This document shows, one piece after another, positions 50,444 through 58,126 of a DNA stretch of 64,000 bases. Source of the stretch: an uncultured Eggerthella sp. GTDB taxonomy: Bacteria; Actinomycetota; Coriobacteriia; Coriobacteriales; Eggerthellaceae. The notes beneath the pieces are model-generated. The model was not told the DNA's origin. It ran no database searches and saw nothing but the letters and a program-made list of their open reading frames with translations. Made by a program: the position numbers and the translations under genes. Numbering within the stretch: the first letter of the stretch is position 1; each line of letters opens with the position of its first letter. The stretch spans positions 10,075 to 74,074 of the forward strand of contig UQNZ01000007.1 in assembly GCA_900542525.1 (NCBI GenBank), given 5' to 3'.

Positions 50444-50453
50444 ATATCACTCC

Positions 50454-50762
50454 CTACAGCTTGATCTCGATATCGACGCCGGCAGGAAGATCGAGACGCA
50501 TGAGAGAATCGACCGTGGAAGGGGTCGGATCGAGGATGTCGATCAGGCGCTTATGCGTGCGCATCTCGAACTGTTCACGAGAGTCCTTGTTGACGTGCGG
50601 GCCTTTGATAACGCAATAGAGATTGCGCTCGGTCGGCAGCGGAATAGGACCGGAAACCTTGGCACCCGTCTTCTGCGCGGTATCGACGATGAGGCGCGTG
50701 GACTGATCCACGATCTCATGATCGTAACCCTTCAAGCGGATGCGAATACTTTCTTTAGCCAC
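50454..50762 (-). CDS. rpsJ: 30S ribosomal protein S10
   Basis: 102 residues: IRIRLKGYDHEIVDQSTRLI, SGPIPLPTERNLYCVIKGPH and EMRTHKRLIDILDPTPSTVD. Part of the 30S head; partner of NusB in antitermination. Follows fusA by 43 bp. Confidence 0.97.
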   Translation of the reverse strand: MAKESIRIRLKGYDHEIVDQSTRLIVDTAQKTGAKVSGPIPLPTERNLYCVIKGPHVNKDSREQFEMRTHKRLIDILDPTPSTVDSLMRLDLPAGVDIEIKL

Positions 50763-50805
50763 TTAACTTACCTCCATTATGGGGTGCGTACGTAAGCCAG
50801 AAGGC

Positions 50806-52908
50806 TTACGCATTGCCACCTGCTTTGCTGATAATTTCATCTTGAACGTTCTTGGGGACCGGCTCATACGAGTCAAACTGCATGGTGTAGACCGCACGAC
50901 CCTGAGTACCGGAACGAAGGTCGGTTGCGTAGCCGAACATGTTGCCCAGCGGAACTTTTGCGGAGATAACGATCGCATCGCCACGCTGCTCCTGACCCTG
51001 GATGAGGCCACGGCGGGATGGAATGTCGCCCATGACGAAACCGGTGTACTCTTCAGGAGTCTCGACTTCAACGTTCATAACGGGCTCGAGAATGACCGGA
51101 TTGGACTTCTTGAGCGCGTCTTTGATAGCCATAGAACCAGCAACCTTGAAGGCAGCTTCAGAGGAGTCGACCTCGTGGTAGGAACCGTCGATGAGCTCAA
51201 CGCGAACATCTTCGACCGGATAGCCTGCCAGAACGCCAGAGTTGAGTGCCTCCTGGATGCCCTTGTCAACTGAAGGGATGTATTCCTTAGGAACAACACC
51301 GCCAACGATCTTGTTCTCGAATTCGTAGCCCTTGCCTGGCTCCTGCGGATACATGTTGATGACCGCATGACCATACTGACCACGACCACCAGACTGGCGC
51401 ACGAACTTGCCTTCAGCGCCCATGACTTCCTTGCCCGGACGCTCACGATAAGCAACCTGAGGCTTACCGACATTAGCTTCGACCTTGAATTCGCGCAGCA
51501 GACGGTCGACGATGATCTCGAGGTGCAACTCGCCCATACCCGCAATGATGGTCTGACCAGTCTCGTGATTCGTAGAAACACGGAATGTCGGGTCTTCTTC
51601 AGCGAGCTTCTGGAGTGCGATGGACATCTTGTCCTGCTCTGCCTTGGTCTTCGGCTCGACCGCGATGTCGATAACCGGTTCAGCGAATTCCATGGATTCG
51701 AGGATGATAGGAGCATCTTCAGAGCAAAGCGTGTCGCCCGTGGAAGTGTCCTTCAGGCCGACAACAGCAACGATATCGCCTGCGGTGCAAGAATCGATGT
51801 CGACGCGGTTGTTGGAGTGCATCTGAAGCAGGCGGCCAATACGCTCTTTCTTGTCCTTGCAAGCATTGAGCACATAGGAACCAGAATCGAGCGAGCCAGA
51901 ATAGACGCGCAGATAGGTGAGCTTACCAACGAATGGGTCGGTCATGATCTTGAATGCAAGCGATGCGAAGGGACCCTTAGGATCTGCCGGGCGATCTTCT
52001 TCTTCATCGGTTTCGGGGTTGATGCCCTTGATCGGGGGAACATCGAGCGGAGACGGCATGTAATCAACGACAGCGTCGAGCAGTTCCTGAACACCCTTGT
52101 TCTTGTAGGAAGAACCAACGAAGACCGGGTGGATCTTGCACTCGATGGTGCCCTTACGGATAGCAGCCTTAAGCTCTTCAACGGAGACTTCCTCTTCCAT
52201 GAGGACTTTCTCCATCAGGTCGTCGTCGCAATCCGCTGCAGCTTCGAGCAGCATCTGACGGCGCTCTTCAGCAACCGGGATGAATTCCTCGGGAATGGCA
52301 TCCATCGGCTCGGGGTAGGTCATGCCCTTGTCGTCTGCCTTGAAGTCCCATGCAGTCATGGTAACGAGGTCAACGACGCCCCAGAAGTTGTCTTCAGCGC
52401 CCATAGGAATCTGAGCAGCAACAGCAGGTGCATGAAGACGATCATGCATGGTATCGATAGCGTGGAAGAAATCGGCACCAACACGGTCGTACTTATTGAT
52501 GTAAGCGATGCGCGGAACGCCATAGCGGGAAGCCTGACGCCATACGGTTTCAGACTGAGGCTGAACGCCAGCAACCGCATCGAAGACCGCAACTGCACCG
52601 TCAAGAACGCGCAGCGAGCGCTCAACTTCCGCGGTGAAGTCTACGTGGCCCGGGGTGTCGATGATCTGGAAGCGATATTCCTGACCGTCCTTCTCCCAGA
52701 AGCACGTAGTAGCTGCTGCGGTAATGGTTACGCCGCGCTCCTGCTCCTGAACCATCCAGTCCATGGTGGCAGCACCGTCGTGAACCTCACCGATCTTGTG
52801 GGTCTTGCCGGTGTAGTAGAGGATACGTTCGGTAGTAGTGGTCTTGCCAGCATCGATGTGAGCCATGATGCCGATGTTACGAGTGCTTTCGAGACTTGAC
52901 TTAGCCAT
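50806..52908 (-). CDS. fusA: elongation factor G
   Basis: 700 residues. GTPase domain: AHIDAGKTTTTERILYYTG (P-loop), QEQERGVTITAAATT, DTPGHVDFTAEVERSLR, and NKYDRVGADF, where most EF-G have NKMD. Domains II-V follow, with SGGRGQYGHAVI in domain IV. It drives translocation and, with RRF, ribosome recycling. It is 12 bp downstream of rpsG in the usual rpsL-rpsG-fusA order. tuf is not attached here but at 7825-9027. Confidence 0.97.
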   Translation of the reverse strand: MAKSSLESTRNIGIMAHIDAGKTTTTERILYYTGKTHKIGEVHDGAATMDWMVQEQERGVTITAAATTCFWEKDGQEYRFQIIDTPGHVDFTAEVERSLRVLDGAVAVFDAVAGVQPQSETVWRQASRYGVPRIAYINKYDRVGADFFHAIDTMHDRLHAPAVAAQIPMGAEDNFWGVVDLVTMTAWDFKADDKGMTYPEPMDAIPEEFIPVAEERRQMLLEAAADCDDDLMEKVLMEEEVSVEELKAAIRKGTIECKIHPVFVGSSYKNKGVQELLDAVVDYMPSPLDVPPIKGINPETDEEEDRPADPKGPFASLAFKIMTDPFVGKLTYLRVYSGSLDSGSYVLNACKDKKERIGRLLQMHSNNRVDIDSCTAGDIVAVVGLKDTSTGDTLCSEDAPIILESMEFAEPVIDIAVEPKTKAEQDKMSIALQKLAEEDPTFRVSTNHETGQTIIAGMGELHLEIIVDRLLREFKVEANVGKPQVAYRERPGKEVMGAEGKFVRQSGGRGQYGHAVINMYPQEPGKGYEFENKIVGGVVPKEYIPSVDKGIQEALNSGVLAGYPVEDVRVELIDGSYHEVDSSEAAFKVAGSMAIKDALKKSNPVILEPVMNVEVETPEEYTGFVMGDIPSRRGLIQGQEQRGDAIVISAKVPLGNMFGYATDLRSGTQGRAVYTMQFDSYEPVPKNVQDEIISKAGGNA

Positions 52909-52920
52909 GTTCGCTCCCTC

Positions 52921-53391
52921 CTACCAACGATAGTGTGCGAATGCACGGTTTGCTTCAGCCATCTTGTAGGTGTCTTCGCGCTTCTTCACGGCTGCGCCAG
53001 TGTTCTCGGAAGCATCGATGATCTCGTTCGCGAGGCGCTGGGCCATGGTGTTCTCCTTGCGCTTGCGCGAGAAATCCACGAGCCAACGGATAGCGAGCGT
53101 GGTGGAACGACGAGAGTTGACCTCGATCGGCACCTGATAGTTAGCGCCACCAACACGCTTGGACTTGGTCTCGAGCGTGGGGCGAATGTTTTCCATTGCC
53201 TTCTTGAAGACAGCGATCGGATCTTGACCGGTCTTCTCGGCAACGATATCGAAAGCACCATAGACGATGCCTTCAGCGACGGACTTCTTGCCGTCCAAGA
53301 GAACCTTATTGATCAGCTGAGTGACCAAACGGTTGTTATATTTTGCATCCGGCTGCACTTCGCGGCGGACTGCTGCTGCACGACGCGGCAT
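52921..53391 (-). CDS. rpsG: 30S ribosomal protein S7
   Basis: 156 residues: MPRRAAAVRREVQPDAKYNN, LINKVLLDGKKSVAEGIVYG, GGANYQVPIEVNSRRSTTLA and the end RAFAHYRW. Nucleates 30S head assembly and is a str-operon repressor in some bacteria. AAAGGAAG precedes the start. Confidence 0.97.
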   Translation of the reverse strand: MPRRAAAVRREVQPDAKYNNRLVTQLINKVLLDGKKSVAEGIVYGAFDIVAEKTGQDPIAVFKKAMENIRPTLETKSKRVGGANYQVPIEVNSRRSTTLAIRWLVDFSRKRKENTMAQRLANEIIDASENTGAAVKKREDTYKMAEANRAFAHYRW

Positions 53392-53449
53392 ATAACTTCC
53401 TTTCAGTGAATAACCTTATTTAAGGTTGGGTGAACAAATAAAGATAAGC

Positions 53450-53824
53450 TTATTTCTTAGGCTTCTTAGCACCATAGCGGCTACGAGCCTGAGCGCGATT
53501 ATCGACCGCAGCGCAGTCGAGCGCAGCGCGGATAACCTTATAACGAACACCAGGAAGGTCCTTAACACGACCGCCACGGATGAGCACCATAGAGTGCTCC
53601 TGGAGGTTGTGGCCGATGCCCGGAATGTAAGCAGTGACTTCCATGCCATTCACGAGACGAACACGGCAGACCTTACGCAATGCTGAATTCGGCTTCTTAG
53701 GGGTGGTGGTGTAAACACGGGTGCAAACGCCACGCTTCTGGGGGTTACCTTTGAGTGCCGGGGTCTTCTTCTTTTCCACCGACTTCTGGCGGCCCTTACG
53801 GACCAACTGATTGATAGTAGGCAA
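53450..53824 (-). CDS. rpsL: 30S ribosomal protein S12
   Basis: 124 residues: PTINQLVRKGRQKSVEKKKT, TTPKKPNSALRKVCRVRLVN and RGGRVKDLPGVRYKVIRAAL. Lysines at the two classical streptomycin-resistance positions (KKPNS and RVKDLPG) are wild type. Decoding-centre protein; first gene of the str unit. Confidence 0.97.
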   Translation of the reverse strand: MPTINQLVRKGRQKSVEKKKTPALKGNPQKRGVCTRVYTTTPKKPNSALRKVCRVRLVNGMEVTAYIPGIGHNLQEHSMVLIRGGRVKDLPGVRYKVIRAALDCAAVDNRAQARSRYGAKKPKK

Positions 53825-53927
53825 GACTCAACTCCTTTTCGTTACTCTTCATGCCAACGTTCGTTTTGTGTGCGTTCTGCAGTTACGCACGCAAAAACAA
53901 AGCGACTCATACGAGACGCGAAGATGA

Positions 53928-53958
53928 ACTCTATCACTGCGCTATAGGGGTGTCAAAC
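53928..53958 (-). promoter_or_regulatory. promoter of the rpsL operon
   Basis: Minus strand TTGACA at 53953-53958. The -10 is less clear: TAGAGT (53928-53933, 19-bp spacer) or GATAGA two bases upstream (17-bp spacer). Leader about 95-100 nt. Confidence 0.6.
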
Positions 53959-53961
53959 GCC

Positions 53962-53983
53962 ACGCGTCCGGGCGTATCCATGC
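53962..53983 (-). promoter_or_regulatory. 22-bp translation-operon element, copy 3 (rpsL)
   Basis: Lies 3 bp upstream of the rpsL -35 box, the same place as the tuf copy. Internal ACGC-N6-GCGT dyad. Confidence 0.5.
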
Positions 53984-54129
53984 CTTAGCGGTCGTTTTGC
54001 GGTGGTGGACGGCAACAAGGAAAACAGGGGCGACCTGCCTTTCATGCACGAGCACTCTCATCGGTAGTTACTTCCTATACGTTTTTCGCCCTATTATGCA
54101 AAAAACATCGTCTTTAAGGGGGCAAACCC

Positions 54130-54138
54130 TGTTACAAT
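54130..54138 (+). promoter_or_regulatory. extended -10 promoter of panBCD
   Basis: TGTTACAAT: TG one base before TACAAT (54133-54138); no convincing -35. Start expected near 54145, leaving a ~113-nt leader before panB. Confidence 0.5.
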
Positions 54139-54174
54139 GGGCGCAATTCCTCTACTGAGGATAAAAGAGGCTGT

Positions 54175-54217
54175 AAATGCACGTAGTATCCATCAGAACA
54201 TACGTGCATTTTTTTAT
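54175..54217 (+). terminator. leader terminator upstream of panB
   Basis: Perfect stem AAATGCACGTA/TACGTGCATTT with a 15-nt loop and a T-run (54208-54215). It lies between promoter and panB, so it can only act as an attenuator. An ATG with AAGAGG upstream lies in its first arm (54177) and is in frame with panB. Confidence 0.7.
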
Positions 54218-54257
54218 AGCAGGCAGGTCAGGGTTCGTTCGAAGGGGAACGGTCGAT

Positions 54258-55088
54258 ATGAAGAACACAGTCGCAACGTTTCAGGAGATGAAACAAAGGG
54301 GCGAGAAGATCTCGATGCTCACCTGTTACGACTATTCAACGGCAAAGCTTATGGATGAGGCAGGGGTGAACTCGTTGCTCATCGGCGATTCGCTCGGAAA
54401 CGTTATCTTGGGCTACGAAGATACGCTTTCAGTGACCATGGAGGATATGATCCACCATACGGCTCCCGTGTCGCGTGGTGCGAAGAATGCGCTCGTGATC
54501 GCGGATATGCCCTTCATGTCCTATCAGGCTTCTGTCTATGATGCGGTAACGAACGCAGGCCGCCTCATGAAGGAAGGGCGCGCGAATGCCGTGAAGCTCG
54601 AGGGTGGCGCTGCGGTCTGCGAACAGATTCGCGCCATCGTGGATGCAGGCATCCCCGTATGTGCACATCTTGGCCTTACGCCACAGTCGATCAACGCGTT
54701 CGGCGGCCACAAGGTGCAAGGCAAATCGGCTGAAGCGGCTCGCGAGATCCTTGAAGACGCCAAGCGTATCGAAGAAGCGGGTGCCTTCGCGGTAGTGCTC
54801 GAATGCATCCCAGCCGACTTGGCACGCAAGATCTCTGAGACCATCTCCATTCCCACCATCGGCATCGGTGCTGGGCCTGGCTGCGATGGTCAGGTTCTGG
54901 TCTATCAAGACATGCTCGCGCTGTTCTCTGATTTCAAGCCCAAGTTCGTGAAGAATTTCGCCAACATCGGCGAGCAGATGACCCAAGCATTCAAAGATTA
55001 CGATGCCGAAGTGAAGGCGAACACCTTCCCCGCCGCTGAGCACTGCTTCAAAGACGTAGGCGAAGAAGTGCTCGATAAGCTTTATTAG
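54258..55088 (+). CDS. panB: 3-methyl-2-oxobutanoate hydroxymethyltransferase
   Basis: 276 residues from the ATG at 54258, where the family begins (TVATFQEMKQRGEKISMLTC). Seen: YDYSTAKLMDEAGVNSLLIG, GDSLGNVILGYEDTL (metal-binding aspartates), ANAVKLEGG, and IPTIGIGAGPGCDGQVLVYQ. It adds a one-carbon unit to ketoisovalerate, making ketopantoate. The frame stays open 81 bp upstream to another ATG with AAGAGG, so a 303-residue form starting inside the leader hairpin is possible. First gene of panB-panC-panD. Confidence 0.95.
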   Translation: MKNTVATFQEMKQRGEKISMLTCYDYSTAKLMDEAGVNSLLIGDSLGNVILGYEDTLSVTMEDMIHHTAPVSRGAKNALVIADMPFMSYQASVYDAVTNAGRLMKEGRANAVKLEGGAAVCEQIRAIVDAGIPVCAHLGLTPQSINAFGGHKVQGKSAEAAREILEDAKRIEEAGAFAVVLECIPADLARKISETISIPTIGIGAGPGCDGQVLVYQDMLALFSDFKPKFVKNFANIGEQMTQAFKDYDAEVKANTFPAAEHCFKDVGEEVLDKLY

Positions 55089-55148
55089 TAAGTGCGTTAA
55101 TACGTTTGCTCTAATAGTTCGATCCAAGTTCTGAAAGACAGGAAAACC

Positions 55149-55997
55149 ATGGAAATCATCACCACTGTTGCCGAGATGAAAGCACGTGTTGCATCATGGA
55201 AAGCTGAAGGCCTCACCATCGGCCTCACCCCTACCATGGGTGCGCTCCATGAAGGCCATATGTCGCTCATGGAAGCTGCGCGAAGTGCCTGCGACCGCGT
55301 GGTCACGAGCGTGTTCGTGAACCCGCTTCAATTCGGCCCCGATGAAGACTACGACAACTACCCGCGCGATCTTGAGCGCGATGCAGGCATCGCCGAATCG
55401 AAGGGTGTGGACGTGGTCTTCCACCCCAGCGTTAAAGAGATGTATCCAGAGAACTACAACACCTATGTGGTCATGGAGACGCTCACCGACACGCTGTGTG
55501 GCGCAAGCCGTCCCGGGCATTTCCGCGGCGTTTGCACGGTCGTGAACAAGCTCTTCAATATCGTGCAGCCCGATAAGGCGTTCTTCGGTCAGAAGGATGC
55601 CCAGCAGCTCGCCATCATCATGCGCATGGTTTCCGATCTGAACATGAACCTTGAAGTGGTCGGTTGCCCGATCGTACGTGAAGAGGACGGTCTGGCGAAG
55701 AGCAGCCGCAATACTTATCTTTCTGCCGAAGAGCGCACGGCAGCACTGTGCCTTTCACGTGCCATCTTCAAAGCGAAGGAAATGATCGAGGGCGGTGAAC
55801 GAAACTCCGCCCGTGTCGCCCAAGCGGTTACCGCAGCAATCGAAGAAGAGCCGCTTGCCAGAATTGACTATGTAGAAGTGGTTAATCTTGGTAATATGCA
55901 GCCCGTCGAGACTTTACCTGAACGCGGATTGGTCGCGATCGCGGTGTACATCGGCTCGACGCGCCTTATTGATAATTACCTCTACGATTTCGAATAG
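55149..55997 (+). CDS. panC: pantothenate synthetase
   Basis: 282 residues. GLTPTMGALHEGHMSLM carries the HxGH-type ATP site, SVFVNPLQFGPDEDYDNYPR the pantoate site, FFGQKDAQQLAIIMRMVSDL and the KMSKS-like LAKSSRNTYLSAEER. Joins pantoate and beta-alanine. AAGACAGGAA precedes the start. The ketopantoate reductase (panE) that should act between PanB and PanC is not in the window. Confidence 0.97.
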   Translation: MEIITTVAEMKARVASWKAEGLTIGLTPTMGALHEGHMSLMEAARSACDRVVTSVFVNPLQFGPDEDYDNYPRDLERDAGIAESKGVDVVFHPSVKEMYPENYNTYVVMETLTDTLCGASRPGHFRGVCTVVNKLFNIVQPDKAFFGQKDAQQLAIIMRMVSDLNMNLEVVGCPIVREEDGLAKSSRNTYLSAEERTAALCLSRAIFKAKEMIEGGERNSARVAQAVTAAIEEEPLARIDYVEVVNLGNMQPVETLPERGLVAIAVYIGSTRLIDNYLYDFE

Positions 55998-56022
55998 GAA
56001 TTGAAAGAAAGGTATCACCAGC

Positions 56023-56421
56023 ATGTTGCTCAATGTATTGAAGGGCAAGATCCATCGCGCAACCGTAACTCAGGCTGAGCTCGATTACGTCGGATCGATC
56101 ACCATCGACTCCGATCTCATGGAAGCCGCAGGCATCATGGAATACGAGCTCGTTACCATTTCCGATTGCAATAACGGCAATCGCCTTGAAACCTACGTGA
56201 TCGCAGGAGAGCCAGGCAGTGGAGTTATCTGCCTGAATGGCGCAGCAGCGCACTTGGTGAATGTGGGCGATAAGGTGATCATCATGAACTATTGCCAGAT
56301 GACGCCGGAAGAATTCAAAGACCCCGCCAATGCTCCGCATGTCGTGTTCGTGGACGATGATAACAAGATCTCACGTCTCACCCGCTATGAGAAGCACGGC
56401 AAGCTTGAGGATATGAACTAA
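56023..56421 (+). CDS. panD: aspartate 1-decarboxylase
   Basis: 132 residues. Self-processing site at G24-S25 (DYVGSITIDSDLMEAAGI) makes the pyruvoyl group; lysine 9 (LKGKIHRATVT) and the YCQM-D tail match the family. It supplies beta-alanine for PanC. 25 bp after panC. Confidence 0.97.
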   Translation: MLLNVLKGKIHRATVTQAELDYVGSITIDSDLMEAAGIMEYELVTISDCNNGNRLETYVIAGEPGSGVICLNGAAAHLVNVGDKVIIMNYCQMTPEEFKDPANAPHVVFVDDDNKISRLTRYEKHGKLEDMN

Positions 56422-56473
56422 CGCTTGAAGTGATGGGCTAGCACGCGTGCAGTTTCCCTAAATCCACTCGAAC

Positions 56474-56507
56474 AAAAAAAGGCCAGCTGATCTGCTGGCC
56501 TTTTCTC
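56474..56507. terminator. bidirectional terminator between panD and pyrophosphatase
   Basis: Stem AAGGCCAGC/GCTGGCCTT, 6-nt loop, A-run before and T-run after. Convergent genes share it. Confidence 0.88.
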
Positions 56508-56529
56508 TTGCAAAAATAGCGCTTCGGGG

Positions 56530-57903
56530 TTAGAGCTCAAGTAGCGGAGCAGCGACCTGCTTCTTGCGCGAAAGGATACCGGGCACCCATACGCTCTTGG
56601 ATGAATCGATACCAAACACGCGGTCGATGTGCCCGTGAAGGCCTTCGACGATGAACATGCTCCCCTCTTCGAAGATGTCGGTAACGAGCAGCAGCACATA
56701 AGCATAGTCATTCTTCTCACGCAATTCAGAGAGGAACTTACGGATCTCGTCTTCACGCTGCATGACCACGTCGAGCGTGACCGTTTCGTGCTGTGCGATG
56801 AGGATAGTATCGTCGCCCACCACGAATTCTTTCGAGTCTGCCGTAACAAGCTTCTCGATCGGAAGATCGGCGTCTCCCCCGCGATAAGAAAGCACCTTCA
56901 TGCCGAAATCCTTCACTGGGGAGCCCACGATAGCAGCGAGCTTTTCGGCAACCTCTTCGTCGATCTGGGTTGCTGTGGGCGATTTCAAGATGACCGTATC
57001 GGTCATGATGGCAGAGAGCAAAACTGCAGCGATGCTACGAGGAATCTCGACAGCGTTCTCCATGAACTGCAGCGCAACGATGGTGGCAGAAGAGCCGACC
57101 GGCATATTCATGAAGCGGATGGGATTCGCTGTAGAGACATCGCCGATGCGATGATGATCGATGATCTCGACAACCTCGGCTTCATCGATACCATTGGCTG
57201 CCTGGCTGCGTTCGTTATGATCGACAAGAATGATCTTGCGCTTCGGGCGCTTTGCTACATCGGTACGTGTAACGATACCGATGCAGTAGCCTTCGTCGTC
57301 GAGCACGATACCTTCACGCAGCTCGCTCATGAGAATGGAAGGTGCAGAATCCTTCAGAAGATCATCCTTGTTCAGGAAGACAACATCCTCTTCGATGAGC
57401 TCGGAAACCGGCTGCGAGAGCGAGGCCGCAAGATCGTTCGCGGCATTCTCAAGATCTTTAGCGCAATCATCGCCATCGCAATGATCCATGGCGGAAACAT
57501 AGCGATTCGCCACCATGCGTAAAGAAACGAGACCCTTGTACTTCCCTTCTTCGTCGGTGACGATGACCGCACGCTTATTGTGACGACGCAGCAAGCGGCC
57601 AGCGTCGAGCAGTGTGGAATCGAGCGGGAGGCCGATAGGGTCGGTGGTCATAACATCTTGGATGCGTGCGTGAACATGATTGATAAGCTCTGGTGCAGCA
57701 ACTGAATACTCGTTCAGGATCGCTTCGCTCTCCTGCGGAAGCGGCCCGAGACGCACAGGGATATATTCGTATTCCTCTGCTTCGGGGTTCTGCTCGAGCG
57801 TGCGTTTCATGAGCTCGTTCTTCAAGTAGGCATAGCCAACAGCGGCTGAAATGGAATCGTTATCGGGGTTCTTATGCCCTACGATGAGTACCGGGATTGC
57901 CAT
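56530..57903 (-). CDS. ppaC: manganese-dependent (family II) inorganic pyrophosphatase with CBS domains
   Basis: 457 residues, longer than the ~310 of plain family II enzymes. GHKNPDNDSISAAVGYAYL (usually GHxNPDTDS) starts the DHH domain, interrupted at about 75-245 by two CBS motifs (VMTTDPIGLPLDSTLLDAG and ILMSELREGIVLDDEGYCIG). DHNERSQAANG and EIIDHHRIGDV follow; the DHHA2 domain ends with the substrate loop LSRKKQV. CBS domains bind AMP/ADP/ATP to tune the enzyme; the extra DRTGG domain of some clostridial forms is absent. It drains pyrophosphate from biosynthesis. A TACAAT-like -10 lies upstream around 57997-58002. Confidence 0.93.
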   Translation of the reverse strand: MAIPVLIVGHKNPDNDSISAAVGYAYLKNELMKRTLEQNPEAEEYEYIPVRLGPLPQESEAILNEYSVAAPELINHVHARIQDVMTTDPIGLPLDSTLLDAGRLLRRHNKRAVIVTDEEGKYKGLVSLRMVANRYVSAMDHCDGDDCAKDLENAANDLAASLSQPVSELIEEDVVFLNKDDLLKDSAPSILMSELREGIVLDDEGYCIGIVTRTDVAKRPKRKIILVDHNERSQAANGIDEAEVVEIIDHHRIGDVSTANPIRFMNMPVGSSATIVALQFMENAVEIPRSIAAVLLSAIMTDTVILKSPTATQIDEEVAEKLAAIVGSPVKDFGMKVLSYRGGDADLPIEKLVTADSKEFVVGDDTILIAQHETVTLDVVMQREDEIRKFLSELREKNDYAYVLLLVTDIFEEGSMFIVEGLHGHIDRVFGIDSSKSVWVPGILSRKKQVAAPLLEL

Positions 57904-58126
57904 GGTGCTCCTTTATCGATCGAATGATTGATATCAGAAACGAGTCGCTCGAACCTGCTTTGCTGCAGAGAATACGAACTTCGTTTCGCGTTGCTATTGT
58001 AGCGCGTTTCGCTTATGCACATGCATAGAAACCACAACGATTCGCCGAAGCGTTCGTTGGCTACTGCATGAAGAAATGCATGAAGAAAGGAGTGAGGGAA
58101 GACGTGAAGAAACCAGACAAAGAAGT

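Noticed and set aside
51367..52899. 510-codon plus-strand ORF antisense to fusA
   Set aside because: Antisense shadow of a highly conserved gene; no recognisable domains.
54184..54194. GTATCCAT in the panB leader as a fourth copy of the 22-bp translation element
   Set aside because: Only 8 bases match and they form the loop of the leader terminator; chance is a sufficient explanation.
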